From assembly GCA_037903475.1 (NCBI GenBank), contig JBAJFG010000472.1, positions 496,001 to 560,000 on the forward strand: a stretch of DNA of 64,000 bases. The letters run 5' to 3'. The translations under genes and the position numbers were made by a program. Position 1 is the stretch's first letter, and each line of letters opens with the position of its first letter. This document shows, one piece after another, positions 1 to 14,278 of the stretch. Source of the DNA: Ancylostoma caninum (Eukaryota; Nematoda; Chromadorea; Rhabditida; Ancylostomatidae). Under the pieces are notes generated by a model. That model saw nothing but the letters and a program-made list of their open reading frames with translations, ran no database searches and was not told where the DNA came from.

Positions 1-13
1 AAATGATAGACTT

Positions 14-97
14 GGTAATGCTGCAACTCTAGAGTTTTTTTTTCATGTCTTTTTCGGTAATGCTGCAACTCCAGGGTTTTTTTTCATGCCTTTTTCC
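14..97. repeat. Two-copy tandem repeat, period 42 bp
   Basis: The block starting GGTAATGCTGCAACT followed by a T-rich stretch and CATG is present at 14 and again at 56 with few changes. It is non-coding. Confidence 0.8.
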
Positions 98-1324
98 AAT
101 AAAAGAAACGACGAAACAAACAGAATTAGCTGAAGTCCCACTGTTTTTGAAACAACTGATTCCTAGGAAGGATTGCTAGAACAATTCCCAATTCTGTGCA
201 ATAGTAGCTAACAAATATAGTACCTACAGGGAACTACAGTGAGTACGGGCCCGCTCACCACGCCCCATTATTTGAGCCTTGATTCTCTGACTGTCTCCGT
301 ATCCGCATATTTAATTGATATCAATGTTCTCGATCAATACTATCAGATAATGCAGCGCGGCGTTCGAGTCTCGACCATCGAAATTTTCTGTTACATTACG
401 CTAAATCATTGGATCGATAGCGTCCTGCTAACACAGAGAATCTGAAAGTTGAAAAAAAAATGCTCGAAAATGTTTGATGTTGAATTTTCTGAAGTTTTAT
501 TAAGGTAATAAATGAATAAATGAAAAGGCCAATTTTTCCACATTACTTTTCCCTTATTTATGGATTTTAGGTGGGATTACCAGCTTAGTGTTAGTCGAAG
601 AAAAAAGACGGGAGGAAATCCACACTGAGGAAAGCAGCAGGGTCTTAGCTGCCGAAAACAAAACTAAGACTTCGTCTGTAAAAGCACCAAGTTGCCGTAT
701 AATGCTGGAAAGCATCAGATTAAATTCTATATTCGATTGTATAGTCCCCTAGCTAGGCAAGACGGGAACGTAGCTATTAAGGTGACGAATGATAAGATAA
801 CATGGGGGTGATTTACGCCGTCAATGACGCATTTGCCGCATAAAAACAACAAAAGCAAACCACAACACCACAAATGTCACGTCATATGCATAACGTTGAA
901 ATCTGAACAATTCCACAGTAAGCTCTGCTGCAAAATCCAGTAGGAACTTGAACGAAAAGCTGCCAAACTGCAACTCGCGTGAAAGACCCGCGAAAACACG
1001 ATAATTAAATCTTCAAATTGGGGCCACGATAGAGAAATTGCACATATATTTACGTAGAACTACTGTTACACTTCGATAATTGGAACTAGATAGCAAGTTT
1101 AGGCGGCGTCTCAAAAACTGCAATCAATGTTCGGTACAAAGTACATACTTGTTTTGGAATTTGCAAAACATTCCTAACAAGTTGGCTTCTAATTCGAGCA
1201 GCGATCAAGCAAACAGGGAGAGAAATGTAATCATTTCGATCGAAAGGCACTAAGTACTACTATGTACAATGGTGCGATTCTATCGCTGCAACAGAGACTG
1301 AGCGAATAGTGCAATCGCCACGAT
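98..1324. other. Intergenic stretch without a recognised gene
   Basis: Only short chance reading frames are present, with no recognisable protein motif, no clear exon series and no repeat that I could match elsewhere in the window. Confidence 0.5.
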
Positions 1325-2060
1325 TTAAAATCAGCACTCAAGGAATACTCACTTTTAGAATGAGTCGCTTACCATGTAGCGGGCCGCTGGACAATCGCAA
1401 CAGTAAGGTAAACACGATGGATGGCCGCCTACCTCCAAAGATACTGCCGTGGGCACATCTGCCGCTGTTGGACAAAAGGGTTTCGTCACGCCAGCTAACG
1501 CTGTTGACCTGGTGTGTGCACGTGGTTTAGCGCAGCTGGTGAAGTGGAATGCGTACCATTTGCACGGTTTCGTGGCGGAACAAATCAGTGAACACTCGTC
1601 CGCGCTGGACGCATATGAAATATCGTCATAATTTTTTTTTGTGTTTTCCGCGTGTTTCAAGCTACTTCACTGTTGTATAGTGGAGTCGTTTTGACAGTGC
1701 ATTTTCCTCGACAGCGGCCCTCCTGTCACTGAGGCACGCGGCGCGGTTGGTCAAAAAGTTGACCTATGATTGATTTGGCATCTTTGAAGAATTTTATCGC
1801 TTGTTTCCTCCTACATTGTTCTTTCTCAGCTCTTAGAACAACTGAAGAAGGGAACAGATGATAAAACTCGTCAAAGAAGCCGGATCGATCGTGGGTCAAC
1901 AGTTTGACCGACCGCGCTGCGTGCTCCAGTGTCAGGAGGCGCTGTCGTGGAAAATGCACTGTCGAAACGACTCCACTATAATATATGAGTTCATCGTCCC
2001 CAAAAACCCGATATGCCGATAAACCTGCAACACAGAAATTTCCGTGTGTGCCACCTTTAA
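1325..2060. mobile_element. TTAA-flanked inverted-repeat element, copy A, with nested insertion
   Basis: This is a second, more diverged copy of the element at 2787-3216. It shares the internal landmarks ATGAGTCGCTTACCATGTAG, CCGCTGGACAATCGCAACA and GTTCATCGTC. Both ends show TTAA (1325-1328 and 2057-2060) followed by a degenerate form of the terminal repeat AGCACTCA. It is about 305 bp longer than copy B because a separate palindromic element lies at 1676-1980. Without that insert the length between the TTAA sites is 423 bp, against 422 bp in copy B. No transposase is encoded, so it is a non-autonomous element. Confidence 0.8.
1676..1980. mobile_element. 305 bp palindromic TA-flanked MITE nested in copy A
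   Basis: The left arm begins TATAGTGGAGTCGTTTTGAC and the right arm is its reverse complement with small changes, ending GTCGAAACGACTCCACTATA. The arms extend about 90 bp each, so the whole element can fold back on itself. The boundary TA and size fit a Tc1/mariner-type MITE. The uninterrupted sequence at 3135-3145 of copy B confirms it is an insertion. Confidence 0.8.
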
Positions 2061-2786
2061 ACATGCCAGAATCGTCCTGAACAGAAGAGTTGCCGCCAAA
2101 CGTCTTGCGAAGTAGAGTGCCGATTAATCATTTGTGCACAAATGAAAACCGTCGATTTGCCTGCCGCATCGCTCCACATACGCAGCGCGACAGGTGAGCT
2201 GGGGTTATGGTTGTCGGGCGGTGCCGGTAATGGTGTTTTGCTTATGTTTTCCACTTTTTACCACTCTCTTTGCTTCCATCCCGAAAAACATGAGCAACAC
2301 GTCAACAGCGGCAACGCCCAAAAACCACAGTTCCGCAGCTACTGTGCCTCGCCGTGGAGGTGGTGCGGCGCGGCAGACCAGATGGTCAGTTTTCTGCGAT
2401 GTAAAAACGACTGGTTGGCATTGTACAGGCAGCGCCGTACACCACAAAAAGACATGATACGTACTAAAATTGAGTTAGTTCAGGCCTACCCAGCTTGCTC
2501 GCACCTACCATGCGCAACGCAGTCATTCAGCGACTCATTTGTTAGTGAACTTGGCGGCACTATAAACCTATACAATGAGTAATCGCAATTTTACTTAGCT
2601 ACGAACACTTTTCGAAATAAGCCACAACATGTCAATGAAATTATTACTGCCAAAAGATCTCGTGATAAAAAGGCTGTAAAATTCATAAACGAATGTTAAC
2701 CATTCGCCCATTTCGTTCCCTTACATGTAAGAGTAAATAGGTCCTACCAGGAAGTACGGCGAGGAGGACCTACTTTTGTAAGTACC
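2061..2786. repeat. Member of a dispersed non-coding repeat family
   Basis: The segment at about 2130-2470 shares blocks with 12360-12660 and 62040-62160, including GGTGCGGCGCGGCAGACCAG-like and GATTGGTTGGCACTGTAC-like strings. The string GTTTTGCTTATGTTTTCCAC near 2235 reappears reverse-complemented near 12503. Open frames here are not conserved in the other copies, so I do not call a gene. Confidence 0.55.
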
Positions 2787-3216
2787 TTAAAGGCAGCACT
2801 CACGGAAATTTTCACTTCTGAAATGAGTCGCTTACCATGTAGCCGGCCGCTGGACAATCGCAACAATAAGTTGAACACCTTGAATGGTTCCCTTCCAGCG
2901 AAAATACTGCCATGGACACATCTGCCGCTCTGGACATTAGACTTCCGTCGCGCCACCTAACGCCGTTGACAGGGTGTGCGCATGTGGTTCACCGGGGGCG
3001 TGTCTATGAAATTCGTACCATTTGCAGGGTTCCGTGGCGGGACCCATCTCGGAACACTCGTCTGCGCTGTGGACACACATGAAATACCACCATCATTTTC
3101 TGTGTTTTTCGCGTGTTTCACGCAACTTCATCGTTGTCAATGAGTTCATCGTCTCTAAAAACCCCGATATACCGCCAAATCCTCAACCCAAAAATTTCCG
3201 TGAGTGCTGCCTTTAA
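2787..3216. mobile_element. TTAA-flanked inverted-repeat element, copy B (intact)
   Basis: TTAA at 2787-2790 is followed by AGGCAGCACTCACGGAAATT. The exact reverse complement of this terminal repeat precedes TTAA at 3213-3216. The element is 422 bp with no coding capacity. TTAA duplication is the hallmark of piggyBac elements, but the ends do not show the usual CCC, so the superfamily is left open. Another end of the same family lies at about 6350-6380. Confidence 0.8.
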
Positions 3217-5299
3217 CTGTTTTCTTAAGTTCAAGCGGACTCAAAAGAAAAAAGAAGAAAACTTCTGCGCTTTGTAGAATGTATGCGCACAGCGGAAATA
3301 CATGGAAATTTCAGGCAAAATCGCACCGCACCGCGACTGAATCCCTTTAGCTGCCATTATTCCCAGAGTAAGTCCAATTAGCAGTCTCTTCCCTAGGTAA
3401 CACCCGCTAAAACAAATTCTTCAACTTGTTCTTTATCGGAAGTGGATGGTGTTTTCAAAAAAGGAGATTTTAAGATACGATAAGACCCTTACTTGTTCAA
3501 CAGCCCCACGTCGCCCATTGGCAGTAACCTTGCGTCATCATAACTCGTTCTACCGAACCTTCCTAGACATTCATAACCAACGTCATCGTCAAAGCGCTTC
3601 TCCTTATTGTTTTCTAACACTAATGAAGTCCAGTGAAAGTTGCAAGTCCGAGAGCGTCAAAAGAATTCCGGATGCGTCTTTCTCAGTGCTTTCTAGCAAA
3701 ACATGAAGAAAAAATTAATAAAAAAAAACTTGAAATTGGACGAAATAAATAGAACAATGCCCGCATTTATGCAGACTTTGCTAGCTTTTCGATCGGGAAC
3801 TTTTTCTATCGCCGGCCACTTAAAGCCTAAAAGCCACTTCACTTTTTCTTCTCAACATTAACGCATGGGGGATTCCGGTTCTCACTCAGAAAGAGGAGGA
3901 GATTCGAAGATATCATTCAAAAAAAACTGAGATCAATTCGGACTAGTGAAATCCTAGAGAACCCCTCTTTCTGAGGGCGGGAAAGGCCGTAGGCCACAAT
4001 GTTTATATTACTCGCGATGATGATTCGTTACCAGTAAAAATAGTGTGTATTACACCACAGAGCGAGTAAGATACATAATATTAATACTAACCACCTCAAG
4101 TGATTTTTTTTCGTTTTTTTTTTGTGAGCATGTAGAAAATTTTTACAACAATAAAATCAACACTGATTGTAGCGGTAACAAACGTAACAGTAGTAACATA
4201 ACATACGATTATAAACCGAAAATAAAAGCTACGAAAGTAGAACACCTGATAATTCCCTCATCTTTCCCCTTGAGCAACGCTAGGAATTAAACAGCGCCAG
4301 GTTCCGGGTGATTCCCAGAGAAGGCCCGAAGGCCCCAGTAAATCGCGCATTTCGTAAGAATTCGCAAATTTGCAGACAAATTCCACCTCAATTTCTTGAA
4401 ACTTCGGTATTTCAAAAACGAAACGAGGACTTCACATGAATTTGGGGATAATTCTATGCTTTCCGCTCTAACCCGAGTTAAGCGCCCTCATTTTTCTGCC
4501 GCATTCCTTGGGCTCTCGCCCCAGAATTTAGAAGCAAACCACCGGTTCAGGACTACGAGAAAAAGTCAGCTACGTTTCTTCTCAACAGTATTTGCTTGGA
4601 GGACTACAAGTCAATGCTATAAATGGATGTGAAGCTACTGCCGAGCATTTTGAATTCCTAAAGTAGAAGTAGTGGAATTTGGTTGAAGTCAAGGACCATT
4701 GCTCTTTCAACCATATCAGAAGAATTCCTAAACAAATTTTGTATAATTAGCCTACTGGCTAAGAATTAAACCCATGCTTTGGACAAAAAGTTTCAAAACA
4801 ATCCAGTACTAGATATAAGATATAAGGTTAAGTGGCGGGAAACTTTCTCAAAGTACAACTTCACGAGAGTGAGACAGTTTTCGGCAAATCGTTCGAGGTT
4901 TTGGGAAGTTTGTCTCACCTCCTATCCTATTAGAACTCCGCTACAAAAGGTAAAAAGCGAGATCCTGCACGGCTGGTGCGATCTCGAGCTTCAAATAGCG
5001 GAGACATGAAAAAAGATAAGCGAGGGAATCGTCAAGCAGGATGAACACGAAATTCGACGAGAATAGCGTGACGGGAAAAGGCAAGGCATTGGTGGATCCT
5101 GACAATTAGGAGAAAAAAACACGTCACGAAAAGTTGGCTGAAGGAAAACACCTAAAATTTTACCAGAGAAAAGGAGAACTATAGGATCTTCGGGAAGAAT
5201 TACCACCTTGAAAAGAATGAAACGATGAAATAGGATTGGATCACACGAGATGCAGCTGGATTGTTGTCGGGATGAGTGTCAGTAGTGCCAGTCAGCAAC
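3217..5299. other. Intergenic stretch without a recognised gene
   Basis: AT-rich sequence with only short unsupported reading frames. I found no conserved protein segment and no inverted repeat. Confidence 0.5.
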
Positions 5300-5309
5300 A
5301 ACAGCTTCC

Positions 5310-5480
5310 CAAGGACGAGAATCCGCCGTCGAAGAGCGCGCGGCCACCTCACACCACCCCGTGTCTCGCCTATTCGCACGCTCTCTCGCCAGCCGCGCCG
5401 CGACCGCGACGCCGCCGCAGTTGGCGCTCGAGCGCCGAATCTCCGCGCCAGCGCTGGTGGTCGCCGGCGATTACGAATTC
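5310..5480. other. CpG-rich island
   Basis: A sharp GC- and CpG-rich patch in AT-rich surroundings, with runs such as GCCGCGCCGCGACCGCGACG. It is open in several frames at once because of base composition, which is not evidence for coding. It could be a promoter-proximal segment or a decayed MITE arm similar in composition to those at 7645-7915 and 61289-61566. Confidence 0.35.
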
Positions 5481-7262
5481 GATACGCTGACATGGTCGAT
5501 GCTGCGCTGTCCTCATCATTGTCATTTGTTCATTCTTGCGGTTCCTGGATGTTTCCAGACGATACTTGGCGATTTGGGCTAAATTTAGCGCTTTCTTTTC
5601 GATAGTCGTTGTGAGAGTTGTGAATTGATTGCAGCGCTGCGTTGGAAAATTCATTACTCATGCAGCCTAAATTGAAATTTAACAAAAATAGACTGTTTTG
5701 AAGGTTACATATGAGAATTGTGAGGAAAAAGCTGCCGCTAAGGTTCAACTATCCTTCCTTTATTCGCGAATATTCTTTGACATTAAGGTGTTTCATATTT
5801 CCATAAATATTTGCTTGAAAAACTAAGCGATCCTTCCACTATGGCTAAAAAACCACAGAGTTCACAAGTGCATTTTTTTGATTTTGGTAATTTCGTCTTG
5901 GTTCCACTCTGTTTCCAAACGCATCGACTTGTCCAAAACAAGAAAAAAATAGCATGGACAATTCTTAGTCTTATATCCTTTTTTTCTATTATCTCTATAA
6001 TTTTAAGCTATCATTAACCTGTGCACTTTGCTACAAGAGCAATGGTAGTTGAAGAGAAGTTAGAGAAAAAAAGAAACGCAAGAAAAAGTGTGTCATTTGG
6101 TGAGGGCGTAAAGATAAATTGCCGTTCGTGCACAAATATTCGGCTCCCGTCATTTTCGAAACAGACTGTGGCTCTGCCGGATTTTTGCACCCTACTGTTG
6201 TTTAATTTTTTACCTAAAAAAGCTTCTAGATTTACGCTTTCACCAATAGTTTTATTTTATTCACGATGACATTATTTCAAATCTTAATAATTTAGAAATA
6301 AAAACTATAGGTTATGCATAATAATTACACAATTATATACTATGCCTTTGAAAGCAGCACTCACGGAAATTTTCATGTTCCAGATATTCTCGGATTACGG
6401 GTTTCTAGGAACCTAGAACTCACATTTAATGAGGAAATAGTGTGAAAACCCAAGAAAAGGGTTTTTCTAGCATTTGTATAGCGGGGAAGATAGTTCGTGG
6501 GTCCCGCCATCTGAAGACCACGCGCGCCGCACCCGGAAAGAGCAGCACATATGTAAACTGGCGCATCGTCCTCCAAAACTCCATATCAGTGGGCAGCGTC
6601 CACGGCCTTCGCTGCAATATCTCCGCGGGTAGTTAACGATTTTTGTGTTCTACTCACTGGCGACCGATTACATATATGCGACAGGACCTATTCAGAGGTG
6701 AAAAGTTTTGTGAAAGCTGCCTGTTGGAGTCGCTTTATGCATGAATAATAGTCAATGCCCACTTTTTTTTTTCAAATTTTGCTAAAACCCCCAGCAATAG
6801 TGGAGCTGCTCGTTGAAAAATTCCAAAAAAAAAAGCTTCATTACTCATGATCTGGTTTCTTATTTCCTGCTCAGAAGACTGCTATGGTTTCTCTACAATG
6901 TTCAAACCATCCTGATAAAATTAGATGGCTCCTCTCCTATTTCGTGCATCACCCGCCCATAAAACCGAACCCGACCAGTGTTTCCACAACCGTGCTTCAC
7001 TATTTCTTCGCGGGGATCACTGCAGACATGTCCATTTACCGTACCCTGACTAATCATTTGTGCATACAACGGCGTTCAGTGATTTTTTTTTGAAGACTAA
7101 GCAAATACGAATTAGGAAGCGGACTCCACCCGTCGAAAATTTCGGAGCCGTACCCCACATGCAAGGCTTTCCATACTACCTGTTGTTACAAATTTTTCGT
7201 TGATATTTGCAGTGAATAGTGCTCTAATTCCAAACAACTGATCTATAAGCTTATTCAAGGTT
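5481..7262. repeat. Upstream region of the cyclin Y gene with repeat fragments
   Basis: Holds a solo end of the TTAA inverted-repeat family (GCAGCACTCACGGAAATTTT at about 6353). A block at about 6020-6180 is related to 9040-9200 (shared GTGCACAAATA, CTCCCGTC or CTCTCGTC, and TTTTCGAAACAGACT-like strings). No exon is recognised. Promoter elements of the downstream gene presumably lie here but cannot be pinpointed. Confidence 0.45.
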
Positions 7263-11616
<4,354 letters not shown>

Positions 11617-12856
11617 ACATATGTTTTCCACTATGGAATTTTCTAGTGGCTAATATTTCCCGATTGTTATTTGCAAAGCCAGGTTATTCAGTCGATTTTA
11701 TTTCGTTCATTTTCACGTTGTTTATTAGTTGTGTATACGTTTTTGAGCTGGTTTCGAATTCGCTCACTGTTGTATTCGTTATTTTGTACTTTCTCTTATA
11801 TGTCATTCTACTTACAGAAGATTTCCATTCTTTTAATTTATATGCTGTTTTTAAATGCTGGTTTATTAGCCCCTGTTGTGGATGGCTTTGTGCAAATTAT
11901 TTTCTTGTTTATGTCCTTTCTAGAAGATTTATTCATAATTTTCTGTTACGAGTGAGCATATGCGTCACTCATAATAACAAATCATAATCGTTGCGGTAGT
12001 CTGTGAGCTCACTGACTGCACATTTTCCACGTCATCGATGAGGCAGTTGTCACAACGAAGTGCGCTGGTCAGCTGTCTGGTAGTTACCGGGATGTTTTGC
12101 CATAATCGGTGATGTAAGAGATCAAATAATAAAATTTCAAAATGTCCCATTGCTTGCATTGTGTGTAGGTCAGTGCCTTTGTTGATGTTTACATCATAAT
12201 CGTATTTTTCGTCGGGATGTAAGCGTCCTTGGATTCGTAGTTGTCGAATATCGTTACGATACGCGGCCATGTTTGAAACTTGATTGACGTTCTCTTAATT
12301 GCTATAATGTAAAAGAAACGCAAGGAACGACCACTTATTTGTAGTGCTGGTCAATCACTCTTGCATCACATAATGACGGCCATCTGGTCTGCCGCACAGC
12401 ACCACCTCCGCGGCGCGGCAGATTAGCTGGACGCTGTTGTTGTCAGGAGTGTTTTCCACCGTCTTCTTTGTGTCCTTGCCTTCATTTTGAAATTCTTCGG
12501 TGGAAACATAAGCAACACATCAAAACCGGTAACGTCCGTCAACCGCGTTACCCAGCTGGTCTACCGCATCGCGTAGGTGCTGTGGCGCTATTGACCAGAC
12601 GGGAGACGAGACCCATTCTGTAATGCATAAGCGCTTGATTGGCACTGTACGTAAATATTGCAATTAGAAGTGTGAACCACGCCATCTGATGTGACCAGCC
12701 GACTCAACGACACGCCAGTTGACGAAGCATGAAATAAGGAAATGGGCGCAGTTTGTATATATGAGACGCATCCTGGTCCACTATTACAGCTGCGATATCT
12801 CTGCAGATAGGCAATACTTTCTGGTTGCTTCGACGCGGTTGTGATATAATTATAAC
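11617..12856. repeat. Intergenic region with dispersed repeat
   Basis: The cyclin Y 3' flank is T-rich, and no good AATAAA follows the stop closely. From about 12360 to 12660 lies a copy of the repeat family also seen at 2130-2470 and 62040-62160 (GGTCTGCCGCACAGCACCAC; TTGATTGGCACTGTAC). Short frames here are unsupported. Confidence 0.5.
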
Positions 12857-13299
12857 GGGTGTGGGTCATGATGAGGCAAAATGGGGCGGCGTCTTCCCGC
12901 CCTTCGGCGTCGACTCGTCCCCACTCACATTCAGATTTGCATGGGCAACTATAAAGTTATTCATGCTTGCGGCGCGTCAAAGTTTACGCGCCGATACACA
13001 GTGCAAAGGAAGGAGGTAGAAGACAAATCCTGCCAGGTCAGCACTGTTCCTAGTTTCGCCGTTGGGACTGCCGCGCGAACAAACCGCGTTTCCATTTTCG
13101 CCGCTTTGGGTCGGCGCGAAAACTTCGTGGAGTTTTGTCTAGGCGCGTAAACTTTGACGCGCCGCAAGCATGAATAACTTTTATGGTGAAATCGCGCGCG
13201 AATTAGTGCGAGTAGGTCCTAAGGGCGGGGCGAGGGTTCGAATGAACCAATCGCAGACACATTGCTCACCCATTTTTGCCTCATCATGACCCACACCCA
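12857..13299. mobile_element. Palindrome-within-palindrome non-autonomous DNA element
   Basis: The outer ends GGGTGTGGGTCATGATGAGG (12857) and its reverse complement (ending 13299) are nearly perfect for about 32 bp. A second inverted repeat lies inside: TTATTCATGCTTGCGGCGCG at 12957 and its complement ending near 13178, about 40 bp per arm with only small changes. It is 443 bp with no transposase. Flanks ATAAC and ATTAAC hint at a short target duplication but are not exact. Confidence 0.75.
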
Positions 13300-14259
13300 A
13301 TTAACCAGTATGTATAGTTACCTCATATACATGTATATGAAGGCAGCGGTTGGGCCCTGGTGAAGTCTAAATAAAACCCTCAACATCAAGAAAGCAGTAG
13401 AAAGACATGGAAGGTCTAGTAGGTACTGATGATGACTATAAAAATTTGTTGCTGGCTATAGTCTACTGGTGCTACATATCTGAAATCCTACCCACTCCAT
13501 AGGTCCCAGGAGACCTATAGTATATTAGCTGAGAGATGGACGATGGAGTGATTTTGACTGCAATTGCGACCTCATCACGGTGTCCGCCAACTGATCTAAT
13601 TTTTACACTTTTTTAAAAAGGTGTCTGGTGTGGTTTCTTTCATTCAGACCTTTTCCCACTGTCTTTCAGTAAAATCTCGTTCCAGACGTATCGCGGGCGG
13701 TGGAATGAGGAACTCCCACGAGTAGTACGAATTTGCTCAGAAGCCGCGTACGCTGTTGTCATCAGCAGCTCCTGGACATTCCTTAAATGTAAACATCTCA
13801 AAAATGATTGTGATGTGAGAAGGTGCCTTTATGTTATGTATCCTCTATCATATTTCCCTACCTTTGCCATAGTCCTTGGGGATAAAGACAGCAAGCTGAT
13901 AATTCTCATATTTCGATGATTGCAGCACTCTGACATGCTTCCCATTTACATCTGCAACAGAACCTACGTATACCCAAGGTCTTCATTTCCTTCTGATTCA
14001 GCTCACCAAAACCTAACTCGGAACCAGTAGAGAACGTACTTATAATTCTCTCAGCGGCGTCGCAGAGATATAACAGAAAGCAGTGGGAATGAGTGAGAAG
14101 AGCGAAGGCGCCGTATGTTATGGTCTTTGTAAAAAAAAATACAAATTCTGGACAATCATTGGGAAAGTGGCGCTCCATTCCCTTTACCTAGACTGCAAAC
14201 GTGGGATGCTATTAGTAACATCACTATTTTATGGATTGTTAGGATGTAGATCCATTCTC
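13300..14259. repeat. Intergenic region upstream of PITHD1, with repeat
   Basis: The block at about 13555-13700 (GCGACCTCATCACGG, CAACTGATCTAATTTTTACA, TGGTGTGGTTTCTTTC) is related to 57560-57690, which is the centre of a foldback element there. Nothing else is recognised. Confidence 0.5.
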
Positions 14260-14267
14260 TTTTCCAG
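14255..14267 (+). promoter_or_regulatory. Candidate trans-splice acceptor for PITHD1
   Basis: A pyrimidine-rich tract ending TTTTCCAG at 14260-14267 lies 11 bp before the start codon, with no matching upstream donor needed for the reading frame. In nematodes a TTTCAG-like site this close to ATG is the usual signal for spliced-leader addition. It could instead be an ordinary acceptor of a 5' UTR intron. Confidence 0.4.
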
Positions 14268-14278
14268 AACTCTCGATT

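Noticed and set aside
2142..2582. 146-codon open + frame
   Set aside because: It lies in a dispersed repeat whose other copies (12.4 kb, 62.1 kb) do not keep the frame.
5276..5605. Overlapping Arg-rich frames on both strands
   Set aside because: High GC removes stop codons in all frames; no motif and no splice support.
11965..12270. 101-codon minus frame starting ATG, containing LRIQGRLHPDEKYDYDVN
   Set aside because: It looks somewhat protein-like, but there is no recognised family, no flanking splice signal and it sits next to repeats; kept only as a note.
13228..13243. GGTTCGAATGAACC resembling a tRNA B box
   Set aside because: It is a small palindrome inside a DNA element; no A box, anticodon stem or acceptor stem fits.
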